Below are positions 48,501 to 62,189 of a stretch of 64,000 nucleotides of DNA, piece by piece. The notes below the pieces were generated by a model, which was not told the origin of the DNA, made no database searches, and was given only the letters and a program-made list of their open reading frames with translations. Position 1 is the stretch's first letter. Every line of letters starts with the position of its first letter. Origin of the DNA: Stratiolaelaps scimitus (taxonomy: Eukaryota; Arthropoda; Arachnida; Mesostigmata; Laelapidae); assembly GCA_019614645.1 (NCBI GenBank), contig JABWDB010000001.1, positions 8,539,501 through 8,603,500 of the forward strand. Reading direction: 5' to 3'. A program made the translations under genes and the position numbers.

Positions 48501-50441
48501 TAGTAGGAACTAACTCGTCATTGAAGTAACCGCAAAGCGACTGTCTGCATAATGATATAACTACATGACCCCAAACGATTTCTCATTTCGGTTCAGGCCT
48601 GGTAAGGCTTGTTGTGGTGATTTTGGTGCCTCTATACATCACGAGGTCAACCGCATACATCATGACCTGCACTGATTTATGCTTATTTGTATTTTCCTTC
48701 GAAGATCAGCAACTTGTATGGTAGGAACAGAACTGTTGGATAAGGTTATAGCCTTACGCAAAGCCGTTTGTCTGTGCGATAGGTCGGGGCTCCGTTACGT
48801 CGTCCTCCATCGTTATCCTGTTGTCTCGCAGAATGGCCTTTAAGATACGCTGGATAGTAGTGGATAGCTCGCGTTGCGATAGCTTTTCGAGTACTTGAAT
48901 CTGCGATAATGGTATAATAATAAATAATAATTGCCCATTCGTTCACGGGGTACAATTGTTTTCCAAATTATATGAATAATTCATGATCACAACAATTCTT
49001 GTATATAATGCCCTTTGGTATACGAGACACTAGATAAACCGGGACCCCTAACTTAGCTTTTCTCACCGGCGTGAAAAACCACCTGGCGAGTCAGACAGGA
49101 TTTTTAATACCTATTCATATATTATATCAATTTCTTTCTTGCCAGAATACTCTCAGTACTACATAAGTTCGATATTGCTTTTTTTGTAATAGGTGATAAC
49201 AAGGTAATCACCTCACTAGACTAATTATGGCATTGTGTCGTTTTGCCTTACCCATCCTTGCGCCCGAACAGGAGTTCATATGCTACTTTGAGCCACGGCA
49301 TAATTAACGTAATGGCTCAACGCCCCTTGAAATGGTGCTGCCAAGCGGTTTTAGCTTATGTACAATAGTAATTAAGCATTCAAAATGGCATTTGTACTCT
49401 GGCATATGTGCGCGAGTTGATTCGTAATCACATTGCTTTTTTCGGTGGTTGCGATAGTTTTTGGCTAAATAAATCATTGGACAAGCATCATATTCTTGAA
49501 TTATATTCTCTACGTAGCAACAGGTTTTTAGCTATGTTCACAAGAGAATCCAATTGATCCTTCGTGCAAGATACGGGCTGCGCGATCGATATAGGGGCAG
49601 TTGTAGCAACATGCCGTATGGATTCCTCGATCCGAGTCGGAATGTGTGGTTGTCCTTCTCTCTCTCTCTCTCTCTCTCTCTCTGAAACATACAAAAGATC
49701 ATACACCGCCACTGCCGGTGATGTGACTGCTATTACTGATGGCAGCGATCCCATACGTAGTGCAAGTTCATCGCTATGAAGTGCTTGCTTTTTGCACTTT
49801 TCAACGTGTGCAACGGTTATCTGTTTTACTTTCCGACCTTCGGAACGTGAACGTTCCGGCGTGACCGACCCACATTCAGCAGGGGGACACTGCCAAAAGT
49901 GTTTACAGTTAGAGCGGAAGCTACTTCATCTATCAACTGCCCGTCAGCTGACTGAAAATCCATGTTTTACCTATCTGCAAACTCACCTGGTTCCTTACGG
50001 CTCGTCGACCTGACCCACCCCCATAATATTATTTGCAATATCCTTCCTGAACTTAAACCTTTGATCGTTCGAAAATGTGCGACCTCTTCCTCGTTCTATC
50101 CTATAGCTGTCGTCGAAAGGAGACCTTCGTCGGCACGTGCAAATGCGTTAAGCAGACGAACTTTTTTTGAATAAGATATTTAAACCAAGAATCCATCCCG
50201 CGCCGGGCTTCGCTTGCTAGGTATTCGCCGCAGTAGTGGGAAATTCCTGTCGGCAAAAAAAGTCGTAGACCTACGTCTTAAGAATTTCGGGACTGAATTA
50301 CTGCCACTACTTAAAACCTACTATAACTTCAAACCACGCTTGAAGAGACGAAGGTTGATGATTGTGGCCAGTTGTCAAATCCGACCCATCCCGTTGTCGT
50401 GAAGGAGAACTGGAATGGTCGTGGAATGTCTCTGGTGGTGA
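45535..50441. other. Gene-free stretch with simple repeats
   Basis: It contains an AAT run (near 45672-45702), the minisatellite at 46009, TA runs (46640-46660, 48181-48207) and CT runs (48257-48283, 49657-49683). It also contains a 7-bp hairpin (AGGTGAT, 49191-49213) and the palindrome GCCGTATACGGC (47463-47474). Three short plus-strand frames between 49792 and 50402 could be fragments of one coding region but carry no recognisable motif. Confidence 0.35.
46009..46113 (+). repeat. Minisatellite, 11-12-bp unit
   Basis: Nine tandem copies of GTTGATATNTTT-type units. The unit length alternates between 11 and 12 nt with variants ATATATT, ATATTTTT and ATACATT. Confidence 0.95.
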
Positions 50442-50486
50442 CCGTGCGTTTGAAGAAAATTTCCTCCTCTAAAAAAAAAAAAAGAA
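50442..50486 (+). repeat. Recurring motif ending in poly(A)
   Basis: CCGTGCGTTTGAAGAAAATT followed by TCCTCCTCTA and an A run. The first 30 nt match 34847-34876 at all but a few positions. The A run suggests a retroposed fragment. Confidence 0.4.
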
Positions 50487-50719
50487 GGAGAACTTGGTTA
50501 AGAATAGCAGTCCAAGCTAATATTAGACAAATATAATATTAGGCAGATTTAGTACCTTCAATACTGATACCATGGTGTATATTCAGGCTTGTTTCGGAAA
50601 TATATATATATATACGATGGTTTAGTTTTTTTGCCCTGAGTAGGTGCACGAACGGCAGAAATATCTAGCAGTTGGTTTTCATCGAGGCCGAGATTTCGTC
50701 TATGCCGGATCTGTATGTA

Positions 50720-50958
50720 TTATATATTAGTTGCCTGCGTGGCCTTTCTGGTTTCATAAGCGTCTACGTCGAGCGTTCTTTTCTTAGCCAGCAGCACGAC
50801 CGCCATCATCGCTGCAACAGCCATGACCGCGCCAGTGGCGCCCTGTACGATCGGGTTTGCTGCGCTGGTTGTATTCGCCTTCAACGAAAGGAATATGAGC
50901 GTATTGTCGTTGCCGATCGAGGAGGCCTCGATGGCCTCGAACATCCGTACATTCTTTG
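50720..50958 (-). CDS. Last exon of an unidentified single-pass membrane protein
   Basis: On the minus strand an acceptor (TTTTAG, AG at 50959-50960) precedes an open frame of about 78 codons ending in TAA at 50720. The peptide begins KNVRMFEAIEASS and has one Asn-X-Thr glycosylation motif (NTT). It then has a clean transmembrane helix (GATGAVMAVAAMMAVVLLA), a stop-transfer KKR and a short tail ending AYETRKATQATNI. Third codon positions are biased to C and G, while the DNA after the stop returns to AT-rich. This is what the last exon of a type I membrane protein should look like: ectodomain stub, helix, basic anchor, short cytosolic tail. ZP-domain or cadherin-like proteins end this way, but the family is not identified. 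Upstream exons would lie at higher coordinates and were not found. Confidence 0.42.
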
Positions 50959-53675
50959 CTAAAATGACTTGGGGCGCTTTGGGTATGTGGGCGTTCGTTC
51001 GGCACGCAGCACGCTGTCCCGTGCTGGGTCGTGCTGGCCGAACAATATGCGTCCTATCCTGTTTATTCCCTATTCTTCATAGAAGGGAAGGTTTCGGAAG
51101 ATCGCACTGTGCGCGAAAGCGGATCGCGACGAGGGGTCTGCGCGGCTGGGGGAAGGGCTGGGGCGGCGAAGATGGAAAAATGTCGAGAAAGAAAACTTTG
51201 AATATTCCCCTGAGGAGAACAAGTGCAACGGACAGCTCGCTGAAAGAATCTCCTATAAAAAAGATCTTTATGTGGAGTTTTAAGTGGAAGCATGCCTGTA
51301 TTAGATCGGAATGTCCTCTTTACATTGGCACAAAGAAAAGTGTCGGCACCTATGAGAGGGGTAGACGTTCAGAGAGAGAGAGGGAGAGAGAGCGAGAGTT
51401 AGATAGACACAAAGAGATCAGAGCAGCGCCGCCGGATACGACGGCCACAATGACGAAGTGGTTAGAGAGGTGAGCATACTTTAGCAAACGTTCCGTATGC
51501 GGAAGCGTTTCATTAGGCAGGAGTGTACCATTGCAGCGTATCCGTCGGCCCAACGCATGGCAAGAAAAGTCTAGCGAATGGTCATAAAAACAAGAAACAC
51601 GTCGCCTGAGAAAGGAATTCGACGAACTTGAGCTGGGCATCGTTAGCTGTGGGCTTCACGTTGTTCTGCGATCGTGCCGATACTTGGATACGTATTGACA
51701 GTCAAACATGTGAAGCCTGCTCTTGAATAGGCCGACAACATGAATGGGACTTGGTTAGAGCGCGCTAAACCAAGTGAGTGATTGGCGAGCCACGGATCAC
51801 AAAGAACTTCTTTTGTGTACCCATGTTTATGTACGGGAGCGCCTGCACTGGCGCTGCTATGAGCTGGTATCGGCGGGGTTGGTGCGCATGTGGATATGGG
51901 TCTCGTTTAGAAAAGGAGAAAAGTTTCATGCAGTGTCTGAGCGGCGGACTTCGCATGTACAATGTATGTCGGGCAATTTTCGTGGTTTGGTCGAAGATGG
52001 ATGTTTCACGAATTTGTGAGACATCGCGTTAACAGGTCCTCCTGTATTTGATATCAAGTACACATAGCGACGATGAAGACCGATTGACATTCGGAAACAT
52101 CTCGTAGAGGAAAGTCCATCTAGCAGGTGAAGGAATATGCTCAGTTATGATTGTACGACATGATTTAGCTGGAGCTCAGCAATTCAAAACGCATGATGGA
52201 GACGTTTTCTGAATGAATTTTCGTATATTGTATAATACATACGCCTAAATATTATATGCGTGCTTCATCTTCTACGTCATTCGATGACACCACATTACCT
52301 CTGCCGCTAATTTGAGTTCAGAGAGCGAACACCAAGAACCTTTAATCTCAAACTCTTCTCTACTACGCAACCTCCAAAATTGGCAGCTGAATTTCGCCCT
52401 GTTTCAAGTTGGTTATCGCTGTCTTTGAGCTGGATGATACCAATAGACGAAGGCTGAGAAAATTTCATAGTTATTCACGTCGATCGGTGCAGCTCAATCG
52501 AGTGACTCTACCCCCCCCGTTGCTCGGTGACCGCACGCATCTGATAGCGTTCTCGCATGATTCTACTCGACAGAATTACGTGGACCCGAAAAAGTCACAC
52601 AACTATTCTTGATACGCTTTTCACAAGGTGGGAGAGCCGATTTCTGTGAGATTCGGAGAACAAATATACAAATATAATATAACTGTTTTTTGAAGGGATC
52701 ACCCATATGGATACATGTTTAAGAACGTCGGCGACATTCGACACAAATCTCAAGCAAAAAATCATAATGTGGAACAAATGCAGTTTACGTTCTCAATTTT
52801 CTCAGTCAAGCTCCGTACCAGAGTTCTGAATCAGAAAAAGCTAATGCAACAGTCAACAGTCCTCGTTTGCTGGGCGCGGCTTTATCAAGAGCCGCGGTTT
52901 TCATTATTCCCCTTATCAAATACCAAACCGTTTTAATTCCTGTGACCTGAGCAGCCTGAACAGCTGTTCATAGAAGGGGCATAACACGAGATAATGGTTT
53001 AGTGATCGCGCGATTCCGAAGACTGCAGCGAGGTTAATTTTTGGCCTCATCAGACTGGCAAGCAAGGATTAACAATCACATCAGAGGTTCGCATTGTAGA
53101 AACTTTCCATCGACACGTCAAGCGCTTTTTGTCAGTGTTAGCATAGTCTACCGTATACCTAAATCCGCAGTTACTGACGAGTCACAGAGCGAAATGAGAA
53201 TCGCCCTGAGTCAATCTCACACTGTTCTACGAATGCATAGACGACAAGGTATCTGTTTTGAACAACAGAAGATGTGCCGGCCAGTGCTGTCTAGTATATG
53301 CTCTTATTGAATATGTCTCGGCGTTTTTCCTCTACTTAGCCAGTCGGTAGCGGCAGCAGAAACCTACTGGCTTCCAAGGCTTCGACGCAGACGGAACGTC
53401 CAAACGTACTCGACGTGCCATCGTGGTTTTTATACTGGTTACGAAATCAGGCTTGTTTGTTTTTAATTAAGAACGGGACTAATCTAGCAAAGCTGATGGG
53501 ATTGAAACGAACTGCACTATTATTATAGATCTAGAAGCTGACTGTGCTGCAAGCAAGATCAAATCGTACGAACGGGACTCTGAAACCATCTGTGGACGGG
53601 GCATTAAAGCAGCTGTTGTAAGATAAAACGCAATGTAGAACCATAGATGTTGGTTTATATCGTTGATCAGACCAA
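50959..53675. other. No supportable gene
   Basis: A 216-codon plus frame (50823-51473) is antisense to the exon at 50.7-51.0 kb and ends in Arg/Glu repeats from a GA run (51371-51402), so I reject it. An 8-base C run lies at 52511-52518. Short frames at 52715-52936 and 53041-53310 are unremarkable. Confidence 0.35.
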
Positions 53676-54498
53676 ATGATTCCGAGCATATATTGGATGA
53701 TGACAAGCTTAGTCGAATTTTCCTACTATGAATCCCTTGTCCTGTGTGAGATATTTTCTCTAACGAACGTTGTGTCCATGTATGGTGAACAAAATTCTAA
53801 GGAGCTTCCCATTCTCAAAATGTGTTTGCGATTCTGCGAAATTTCACATAGACTTCTACCTCTGTATTATAAATTGAAAGCAGAGTTTTTTCCATCTATT
53901 GCACATAGATATATTGCCCATTGATCTATGCATGAACGTTAGATCATTTCTCGTTGTTTTTTTGCGATTTGCGAGCGAATGCGTTCGAGTAGAATAGAAA
54001 ACTCTTCTATTTTGATAGAAGGGTTGCTGTGTTTGACTATTCTTGCATGGCATTTACTGAATACAAATGTCGTGGCTGGGCCACAGTTTCTGTGGAGGTC
54101 GAAAATATATTCTAAGCCACAGGTAGAATACACCCTCTTTTGCATCATATATTCTTTTGTTTCTAATAAAGGCTATCGACGTCGAAAATGTATTCGATTA
54201 CCTCTGCGAGTGCGTCTCGAATTACTTCAGATCGTCACCGGCATTGCCTCGTTTGATAAACCCTCTCCTCAGACGGGACGGCTCGAAGAAACAAATACTG
54301 CATAAACTAGGCCAGCACAACATTTCGTTGAAATTGTTATGGTGGCAGCTGCATACACAAACTGTTAAATCTGTTTGGCCACATCGAAATATTCCGTTCG
54401 TTCTAATGCGTAGTCGTGTTTCAAATGTATCGAGACTCTCGGGTGAACGGTTGCCGGAAATGATCTCGGGCCTCAAAATGACCCAAACTAGCCCCTGA
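53676..54498 (+). CDS. Cluster of hydrophobic ORFs, possible decayed or intron-split membrane protein
   Basis: Three plus-strand frames follow one another in different phases (53676-53924, 53979-54305, 54157-54498). The first contains YYESLVLCEIFSLTNVVSMY. The second contains two hydrophobic segments, IEGLLCLTILAWHLLNTNVV and YTLFCIIYSFV. The third is long and free of low complexity (for example VFDYLCECVSNYFRSSPALP and LHKLGQHNISLKLLWWQLH) and ends at TGA 54498. Together they suggest a multi-pass protein split by short introns or frameshifts. A gustatory-receptor-like chemoreceptor is one possibility, but no diagnostic motif is visible. It is equally possible that only the third frame is real. 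Confidence 0.22.
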
Positions 54499-55788
54499 GG
54501 ACAAAAATGATTATTGTATCTCTCACGATCTATATGTTGTTGTCCCTTAGGGACGACAATCGGTGATTGGTCCCAGTCAATGATTGGCCTGTGAATACTC
54601 GCACACGAGATGAGGTCAGCCGAACTTAGAATTGGGCGTGGGTCAATAGGCTTATGTTGTCAGCGTTACCTAGCCTAGATCTGTCGTCCAGTAATTTGAA
54701 CTTGGACATAGAAATTAATTTAACTTGCTTCAACAGTTAGTCCAGCCTCTACCTCCGGCCATTTGCCGGCTTCCCTCTCAAACCATATAAACAATGTACT
54801 CACAACAGTAGACAACCCAGAGTAGGATCGATCTCTGAGTCAGGAGCAATTTGGTGGGAAACAGCACGGAACACATTCCCACGTGTATCGCTGCGTATTT
54901 TCAACCTACCTCGCGGACCCATTTATGGACCCAAAGCGAACTTGAGCAAGCAAATGGCCCGGAGCATTCGCCAATCAGCCGAATGGAATGCTCTAACAAA
55001 GTAGCTATTGGGACACACTCATTCCTGGAAGCACCCTAATGCTATGATTTAGGCTTTAGCGTAATTATACATATGCGAACATGTATATTCGGCATAGCTC
55101 ATCATTTTGATCCAGATGTAAGCGCGTTTCAGGAGAGCTCTGAGGGATATCGGCATCAGCACGTAACAATAACATGACAATATTTTGTTGGAAATATTCT
55201 GTATTGTTTACTTCAATAAAGATTTACATGACATTATGCAGAGTATAATTTCGTACGAAGAAACATCTCAGGGCATTTGACCACGCCCCTAAAGCTTCAC
55301 ATACATTGTAGTCGGTTGTTACTGCGTTGGTTGTCGGCTAGGCCTACCCTCAACATAGCTGAAGGGTGCAGGTTAAACAGTAACTATCGCCCCTTTTGGA
55401 GAGGATACAGGGCCCACATTTAACCATTCAAAAAACCTGCAAAGTGAATTACTCCTGTGCACTTTTCAGGATGGCAAATCGATAACAGCAGCACTCCTGT
55501 ACAGCATTCATTCAGCTAGCACAACGCCATCCTTCGGATCCGAAAAAAACAACGAGTGTTAGAATTTCCTGCGCATCTTAAGGGCGTCACGTGGGCTCAT
55601 AAGTAGATCAGCAGGGGCCTGTAACACTTCTTCTCTTTGTTCGTCGAATAGAAGGTCACATGACGCCAAAACCTATGGTGATGAACTTTAACTTAAATGT
55701 CAACTGTTACCAGATTTAATATTGATTTTCTCGTTGTTCGTACTTATTAAAGATGAAAGATCCTTACCATAGGGTAAGCATGTGGTGT

Positions 55789-55825
55789 TATAGGGTATAC
55801 TGTTGCATTTAAACAGTAACCTATA
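55789..55825. repeat. Imperfect stem-loop
   Basis: TATAGGGTATACTGTT is inverted as AACAGTAACCTATA with a 2-nt gap. A related TTAAACAGTAAC also occurs at 55374-55385. Confidence 0.6.
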
Positions 55826-58418
55826 ATTCCTTGGTCTGCGCGATGACTAAACATCGGCTAAATGTCCGCAGTTATCCGAAATGTATAGAACAAGTCTGCA
55901 TCAAATACATATAAATGACATGTCGTCACTCCCACAAAGCCTGGTACATATATGTTCTTCCTCTGTATCGAATTCACTTGGTATGAGTCACTGGATCCTA
56001 ACCAGCACGACCCACTCGGTATATATGCCTGTCTGCTAGCTGCTAAGCCACCCACCCTCGCCGCCATTGCTGCCACTCGCTGACTGACGCGCCGGTACTT
56101 AGCCTCGCGGGGTTGTATCATAATTGACTGATCTCAGGCGAGACACAGCTGGCGTAGATATTTCTTCGTCTTCACCACTCTTCTAGGTATTGTATCACAG
56201 GAGTATTAAAAGGTCTTCAGTGGCTGCCATGGCCTGGCCTAGTTAAAAAAGGTCCGCCAAGTCGTCCGATCATTCTCATGCTCGTAGCTGCTCATCAGGG
56301 CTAACGATCGTCCTAATCCCCCAACGCCAGCAGTGATAGCAATAGCAGAAGTAATAATACTAGTAATAAGCTGCGGTGCGTAAGTATAGCGAGGTCCGTG
56401 ATCACGGATCATCAAACAGTGGCCGCCGCACGTGCAATGCGTGTAATAACACAGCCAGTGCAAGGAAGCCAACGAAGAAACGATCGGGAGGACCGTAAAG
56501 GTAGGCAAGGCGGAATTTAGGCCGAAGAAGACAACGAGATCATCACAGGGTATGTTGCCTTGTAGTGATTGTCGTCTCTACTGGATGCGGCTGGATGGAG
56601 TACAGGTCAATTGCTATCGGCGAGGACGGAGTCCGACGAACCATGGTCGTCAGCCGAACTACACGTTGGTAACAACAGGTTCTCCAGTATCGATCGCAAA
56701 TCTCTCCTAGTAAAGGTCGCGTGGCGACGCGATTTGTCGACGGGAATTATGCGGTGCCTTTTTTCCAATGTCAGCCTGGTGTCAAGGTCGATGTGGATTA
56801 GCGGTCAACGACCTGACACAGTTGATGATTTCGTTGAAGCATAACCTCGTAGTTGATTTCAGCTATAATAGAGGAGACTATCGAACGAAGACAGGAGACC
56901 ACATGAATTTGATCTGTTATATATCATAGATGTTATATTGTACATGTATTGCGAAACTACTATAAACGTGAGTTCCTATTTCGCCACCTATCGAGTTGTT
57001 GCAGCTCCCACATTTGTCCATAGTCGCGATAGTCAACCTGCTCGCCTGTCACCATTTCAGCAAACACTTGTCGTCCTGCCGAGAGTCGGCGGTGTCGCTC
57101 TACCGCCAAACCCACGAATCTATGCTTCGTCTCATGCATCAAGATAATCATAAAGGCAGATAGCTCTTTTCTTTTTTACCAAATTCGTCTTTATCGTTAC
57201 TGACATACCTCGAGTCACAGAAAGCAGGACAAGCAGGTCCACTCTGCGCAGCGTCCGCATAGTAATAACCGAGTGTTCGTTAAGCTCCTGGTTTTACCGA
57301 TCTCTATTCAACTCTAAGTATGATAATTACCCTTCAACGGTAATCCTCATCATCGAAGAATCTCCTTCCCTTGACCCTACCGTTGTCGATTAACAGCCCC
57401 CTACCTGCCGACCCCTATATATGGCTCAAGCTAAATACATCATATATTATTCTTATGATCGAGCAAGGAGGACCTCATTTCTGGCGCTACAGACGAACTC
57501 ATTTAGCGGGTGGAAGGGAAATGCCTTAACGTGAGTGTATATCGATTAAGAAAATAATAATATAATGATAATAAAATAGTAATACTAATAATAATAATAA
57601 AGATGCAACAATTTACATCATGCTTGCACAAATTGATTTTGCCGATTTCAGATCTAGCAAACGGGCGAACGTTTGCAGCATGTAAAACCTTCGGCTTTAG
57701 TGTGACACAGCTGTAGGTAAAGCAAGACCGAGTTCAGAGATTGATGGCAAAACAGGCAACACGGTTACATAGCAGCAGATTGCCAAAGGATACGACTATG
57801 ATAAATATTTTAGGAATTTTTTCTTTTTTTCATTTTTTTTTTCTTGAATAGCACGGGACACAATTATCCGACACGGTCCGCTGATGGCGCGCCGATCTGA
57901 TGGAAATAATTGTCTATGATATCACCTGTCAACAGCCCTTAGCATGCACCTGATTTCATCCGCGTGTAAATCACCTATCTGCTACGTGTTTGCGGTACGT
58001 TGTGGGTGCAAATAATACTTTTAACTAATATCAAATAGCAATCAGTAAATGTCTCAAATCTGGTCCAATATACAATAGCACAATATGGCCTCGTCTGTGT
58101 TCGGCTTTCTCTCACGGGCAGAAACGGTATCTTTTTTTTCTCCAACAGGTCAGTTAACACCAGGCCGAATTTTAAAAACGGAACGAAGCCGAACTCTCAC
58201 AGACAGACAATTTGTCTAAGAGGAAAATAGCTAGATTCAGTATTGAACAGCACTCCATCTTCTTCTTCTTTTTCTTCTGCTAGGTCTCGCGCGCTGCTTT
58301 AATCGCATCCCTCCCAACAGGGCCCTGGCGAGAAGTGGACTTCGATCATGCCATTTCAATTGCCCCAGTTAGTTTTTCTATCTCAGTCGCGGTGCCAGAA
58401 TGAGATAACTGCAAATAT

Positions 58419-58425
<7 letters not shown>

Positions 58426-58474
<49 letters not shown>
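58426..58474. repeat. 49-bp (AT)n microsatellite
   Basis: This is a pure AT run. Confidence 0.95.
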
Positions 58475-58477
<3 letters not shown>

Positions 58478-59104
58478 GAATTGGAAAATTAAAATTTCCA
58501 TAGAGTATACGAGTCGACGAACTGCAATCTCTAGCAACCTTGGCATGGTTATAATCGAACTAAAAAGTTCGAAAGTACCTACTTCGGATAACGGCAATGT
58601 ATCAAGCAACATCACATCATCGGACTGAGACGAAGGCGGGTGCGAACGGGAACGGTGAGAGAATACGTTTTTTGAAGGGCAAGTGAGGTCAGTACGAATC
58701 TCAACAACATTGGAGCCAGCTGAATCTGCTTATTGAACAATGCACGATGAGAGTTTTGTGAACAAAGGAGTACTAACGCTGTTCTGGAATAACAACTGCT
58801 TGTCGTGTCCCCCTGTGTATATGTCGTAACGTGATCATGCTACCACCTACTCTCGTTTGACGTATATTGGCTTGGACAAAATGCGTCTGACCGAGGCGGA
58901 GTGCGTATCGATAAAATGGTGAGTTTTATTTTTCCAAGAAGAGCTGGGGTCGCCCGTAACACGGCCACTGCTACGCTTGTTGCGGACAGACAAACGATCG
59001 TCGTTTTCATCTGCCACGGCAAATACCCATAAGGAGAGATACGCGTCTCGTTGCCACCGTCCCTCCTGTTGGGTCTAACATTCTAGTCGTGAAAACACCT
59101 CGAG

Positions 59105-59172
59105 ATGTTATACAACCTCGCACGGGGCTCACTCCTGAGGCACACCGACCCGCTTGATTTCACCTACTCAAC
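59105..59172 (+). CDS. Possible short first coding exon
   Basis: ATG at 59105 opens 22 codons (MLYNLARGSLLRHTDPLDF and a few more) and runs directly into a consensus donor GTGAGTG at 59173. A GC-richer interval follows (59390-59700). Nothing else supports a gene; the next exon was not found and the product is unrecognised. Confidence 0.15.
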
Positions 59173-62100
59173 GTGAGTGATTAAACGAAGAAAGCAAGTG
59201 CCTTCGTGCACATTATGTTCACTCGTATTCTGTTGTTCATTAGTTGTACGTACGTGGCCTCGCTGTCCAGGCCTTGGAGTTGCGATCGTTCATTTAAGCA
59301 ATTCCCAAATTAGGAATTAAACTCGTCCAAGTTGGTGCAACTCTTCCGTCTCTCGGAGCATCGACACAACGCTCGTCCGATGGGCGTTACTTAATGTGGA
59401 GTTGCCTCCATTCGGAGCGGATGATATGGAGCGAGCCGGCGAACGCCGGCGCGCTAGACGACGCGCCCATTTATAATTACCACTGCTCGACATATTTGAT
59501 GGTGGGATGTTGTTGGCGCGGTTGAGCAGCTCGCTGGGCGGTGCGCCCTTGTGAATACAGCGGCGAGTGCGAACTTTTATTGAGAGCTCGGAACCATTCT
59601 TAGTTGGGATTCTGTCCGGTTGAAATACAACCCAAGCACCCCGCCCTTGGAGCGCCTGATGACGATGATAAACCGAGCCGGGACGCGGTGAGGATCATTT
59701 TCGTGCTGCGATAACTTCATTTAGTCTCGCTAATCACATACGGTGAGAATAATAACAATAATAATAATAATAAGGAATAGTATAATATATCTGAGAATGT
59801 TTAGTAGCCCACAACGTGAATGAATTTAGGTACACGTCATTTTTATCTAAAATTTCGACGATTCTAGTTGCTGCACAGGAAGTGAAGAGCTATGGAAGAC
59901 CTATTGTGAAATATTTCATTGTCAATCCAGCTGCTTCCGGTCTCGTATCATTTCCCCTATCTTCTGTCATATCGTGCAAATACTTAAACCAGCTTGCTCT
60001 GGCGTGTGTTAACGTTCAAACCAACAGAAACGGTTAGCTCCGTGTGACACTCATTGAAGGACACTGCCAGCACTGATTGGTATAGAAATTGCTGCAAACG
60101 TGCCAATTTAGTTATTGGTCGCATTGTCCTTTCTGTTAGCTCCTGAGCTCGCCTTGCGGATCGAGTAGGGGTCGCGAAAGCAATTGGTCTGCCCCTTGAT
60201 CTCATGTATAGCATACACGGTAATGATATATCGTCGTCAAACGAATGAGATCAGACCTTGTAAACGATTGTGCGTGCTTGTCCGCATGTTAGAATTCCCG
60301 TGCTGTGTGTGAATATGTGATTAATAATAATCTCACACGTATATCATTGACTCACGTGTGATTTCTCTAACGTCTCATGAGGACAGAATCGTGATTCGTC
60401 TGGTCCGCTCGACTCCGAATCACGGTATCAAGCGTGGCCGTGTGTTGCCGCTCTCTAAGGGTCGTTTCTAGAAATGATCGCCTTCCCACATCTGGGTATT
60501 CGGTACAAGAGACAGAAATTATGTAGCACTATATACCATATCGTTCGGGGTGCATATCATCTCCGACAAGAAGTACACCCTGGTTAGTAACGGTGCCACG
60601 AACAGTAGAAACACAAAGTCCCATGTGAAAGCCAAAGAATAGTCGGAGATCCAACGGGGTGGCCGGTTTGTCCACTACGAAGGATATTCACGATGTGTTG
60701 GCCGCCTGTCCATAAGCATTATACCTTCGTGGCACCTGTGTCTACAGGTGTCCGCCTGCGTGCACAGGCGAGTCGTTGTCTATCCCTCTGATGCTTGGTG
60801 CGTAGCCCCTGTGTTCGCTGTGGTAGGGTAATGGCGTATGGAAAACTGGTGTCGATATATTGGACTGATGCAGAGAAAGACCTGGGGAGGGCGGGAACTT
60901 TCCTTGATTGTCCTTGAGATAAACCTCAAGGGCTCTTTAGAGAGAGAGAGGAGGGGTCGCGAGCGTTGTACTGCCTTGGATTCCGTCTACTTGAGTATCT
61001 GCGTATGTATGCTCAGTTCAGTTCAGCGTCGCGAAGTTTAGTTCTCAGCGATGACGAACAGCAACGGCGGCAACTTGAGCAGCGAAATTGAGCATGTAAT
61101 TGCTATAGCGTTCGAATCATGCATTGACAGGAGACATCCTCAACTGAAAAGCACTCTCGATATTATCCTTTAACGTCGAATCGCAAAATTATTCATAAAG
61201 ATTCTCCTTGTCAATACAATAGTTATTTCCTAAAATTGCCGACGGCACCGTTTTTTCAATGTCTCTTGACAGTGGACACTTGAGCCATATATCCCACCGT
61301 TACCGTCATCGAATTGTCCAATGTTAATGAGTTAACTCAGCAGATATTTTGCCGGCGACAATCTCAAATACGGCTCTTCCACCTTTCATGACTCATGCGG
61401 GCACGAACGGGTCGACAAACAAAACAAAAGTTGCCACCTCACGCTGAAAAATGGCACATCCGTAAAAATGTGTTGTTCATATTCGAGTAAACAATAGAAA
61501 ACCACGTGAATATATACAATACATACGAGTCGTATCTCGCTTTCCGGAGGGGATTTAGCTGCGGTGCGAACCTAGGTGACCGAGGGGCGAATGATGCTTT
61601 CTGTCTGAAATTTGTTAGCATTTACTGTCAACGAAACAGATTGTCGCTATGATGTGTCCCATTGAATGGACAACAATAATAATAATAATAATTAATAGTG
61701 AAAACGCTAAAAACTACTAATTTGGAGCTTTATGTGAGATAGTGTTATACAGTATTAAACACGAAACATCGTTAAGCGAGCAGTTTTCCTCCGTACCTGT
61801 CAGATGACTCAATTTAATATCAGTCATCCATTGTTAAAACAGTCATTCATTGTTGCTCATTTCGACTCGTAACTCCATTATCGAGCGGGATACGTAGTAT
61901 AGGGTGTGTATCGTCGCTCGGCAAATCTCGCAGTCGCTCTCAAACACTTTCAAATACTTGTTTTCAGGTTTTTTTTACTGTCCGAGTTTCACGTAAGGTA
62001 ACTATTATATGATCGGCGATCATGGACGCGGATCGACACCAGAGAGGGCCGCCAGGAGTGTGTGACTACTTGTACTGCAACTCGTAATCAATCAAGTGCT

Positions 62101-62189
62101 TTCATCCTAACATGTCTATTTACCTGCTAGAAGTACACCCGCCAGTCTCTTCAGATGATATTTGATATACATATACGGCCAATATTTAA
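59173..62189. other. Gene-free stretch
   Basis: It contains AAT runs (59748-59773, 61675-61691) and a GA patch (60940-60951). No exon can be supported. Confidence 0.4.

Larger units (their letters stand above)
54499..59104. other. Gene-free stretch
   Basis: It contains the inverted repeat at 55789-55825, an AAT run (about 57548-57601), T-rich tracts (57818-57846) and a TA run (58426-58474). Minus-strand frames 55858-56121 and 56239-56508 have no supporting features. Confidence 0.4.

Noticed and set aside
50823..51473. 216-codon plus-strand ORF
   Set aside because: Its first part is antisense to the better-supported exon at 50720-50958 and its end is a GA-repeat Arg/Glu run.
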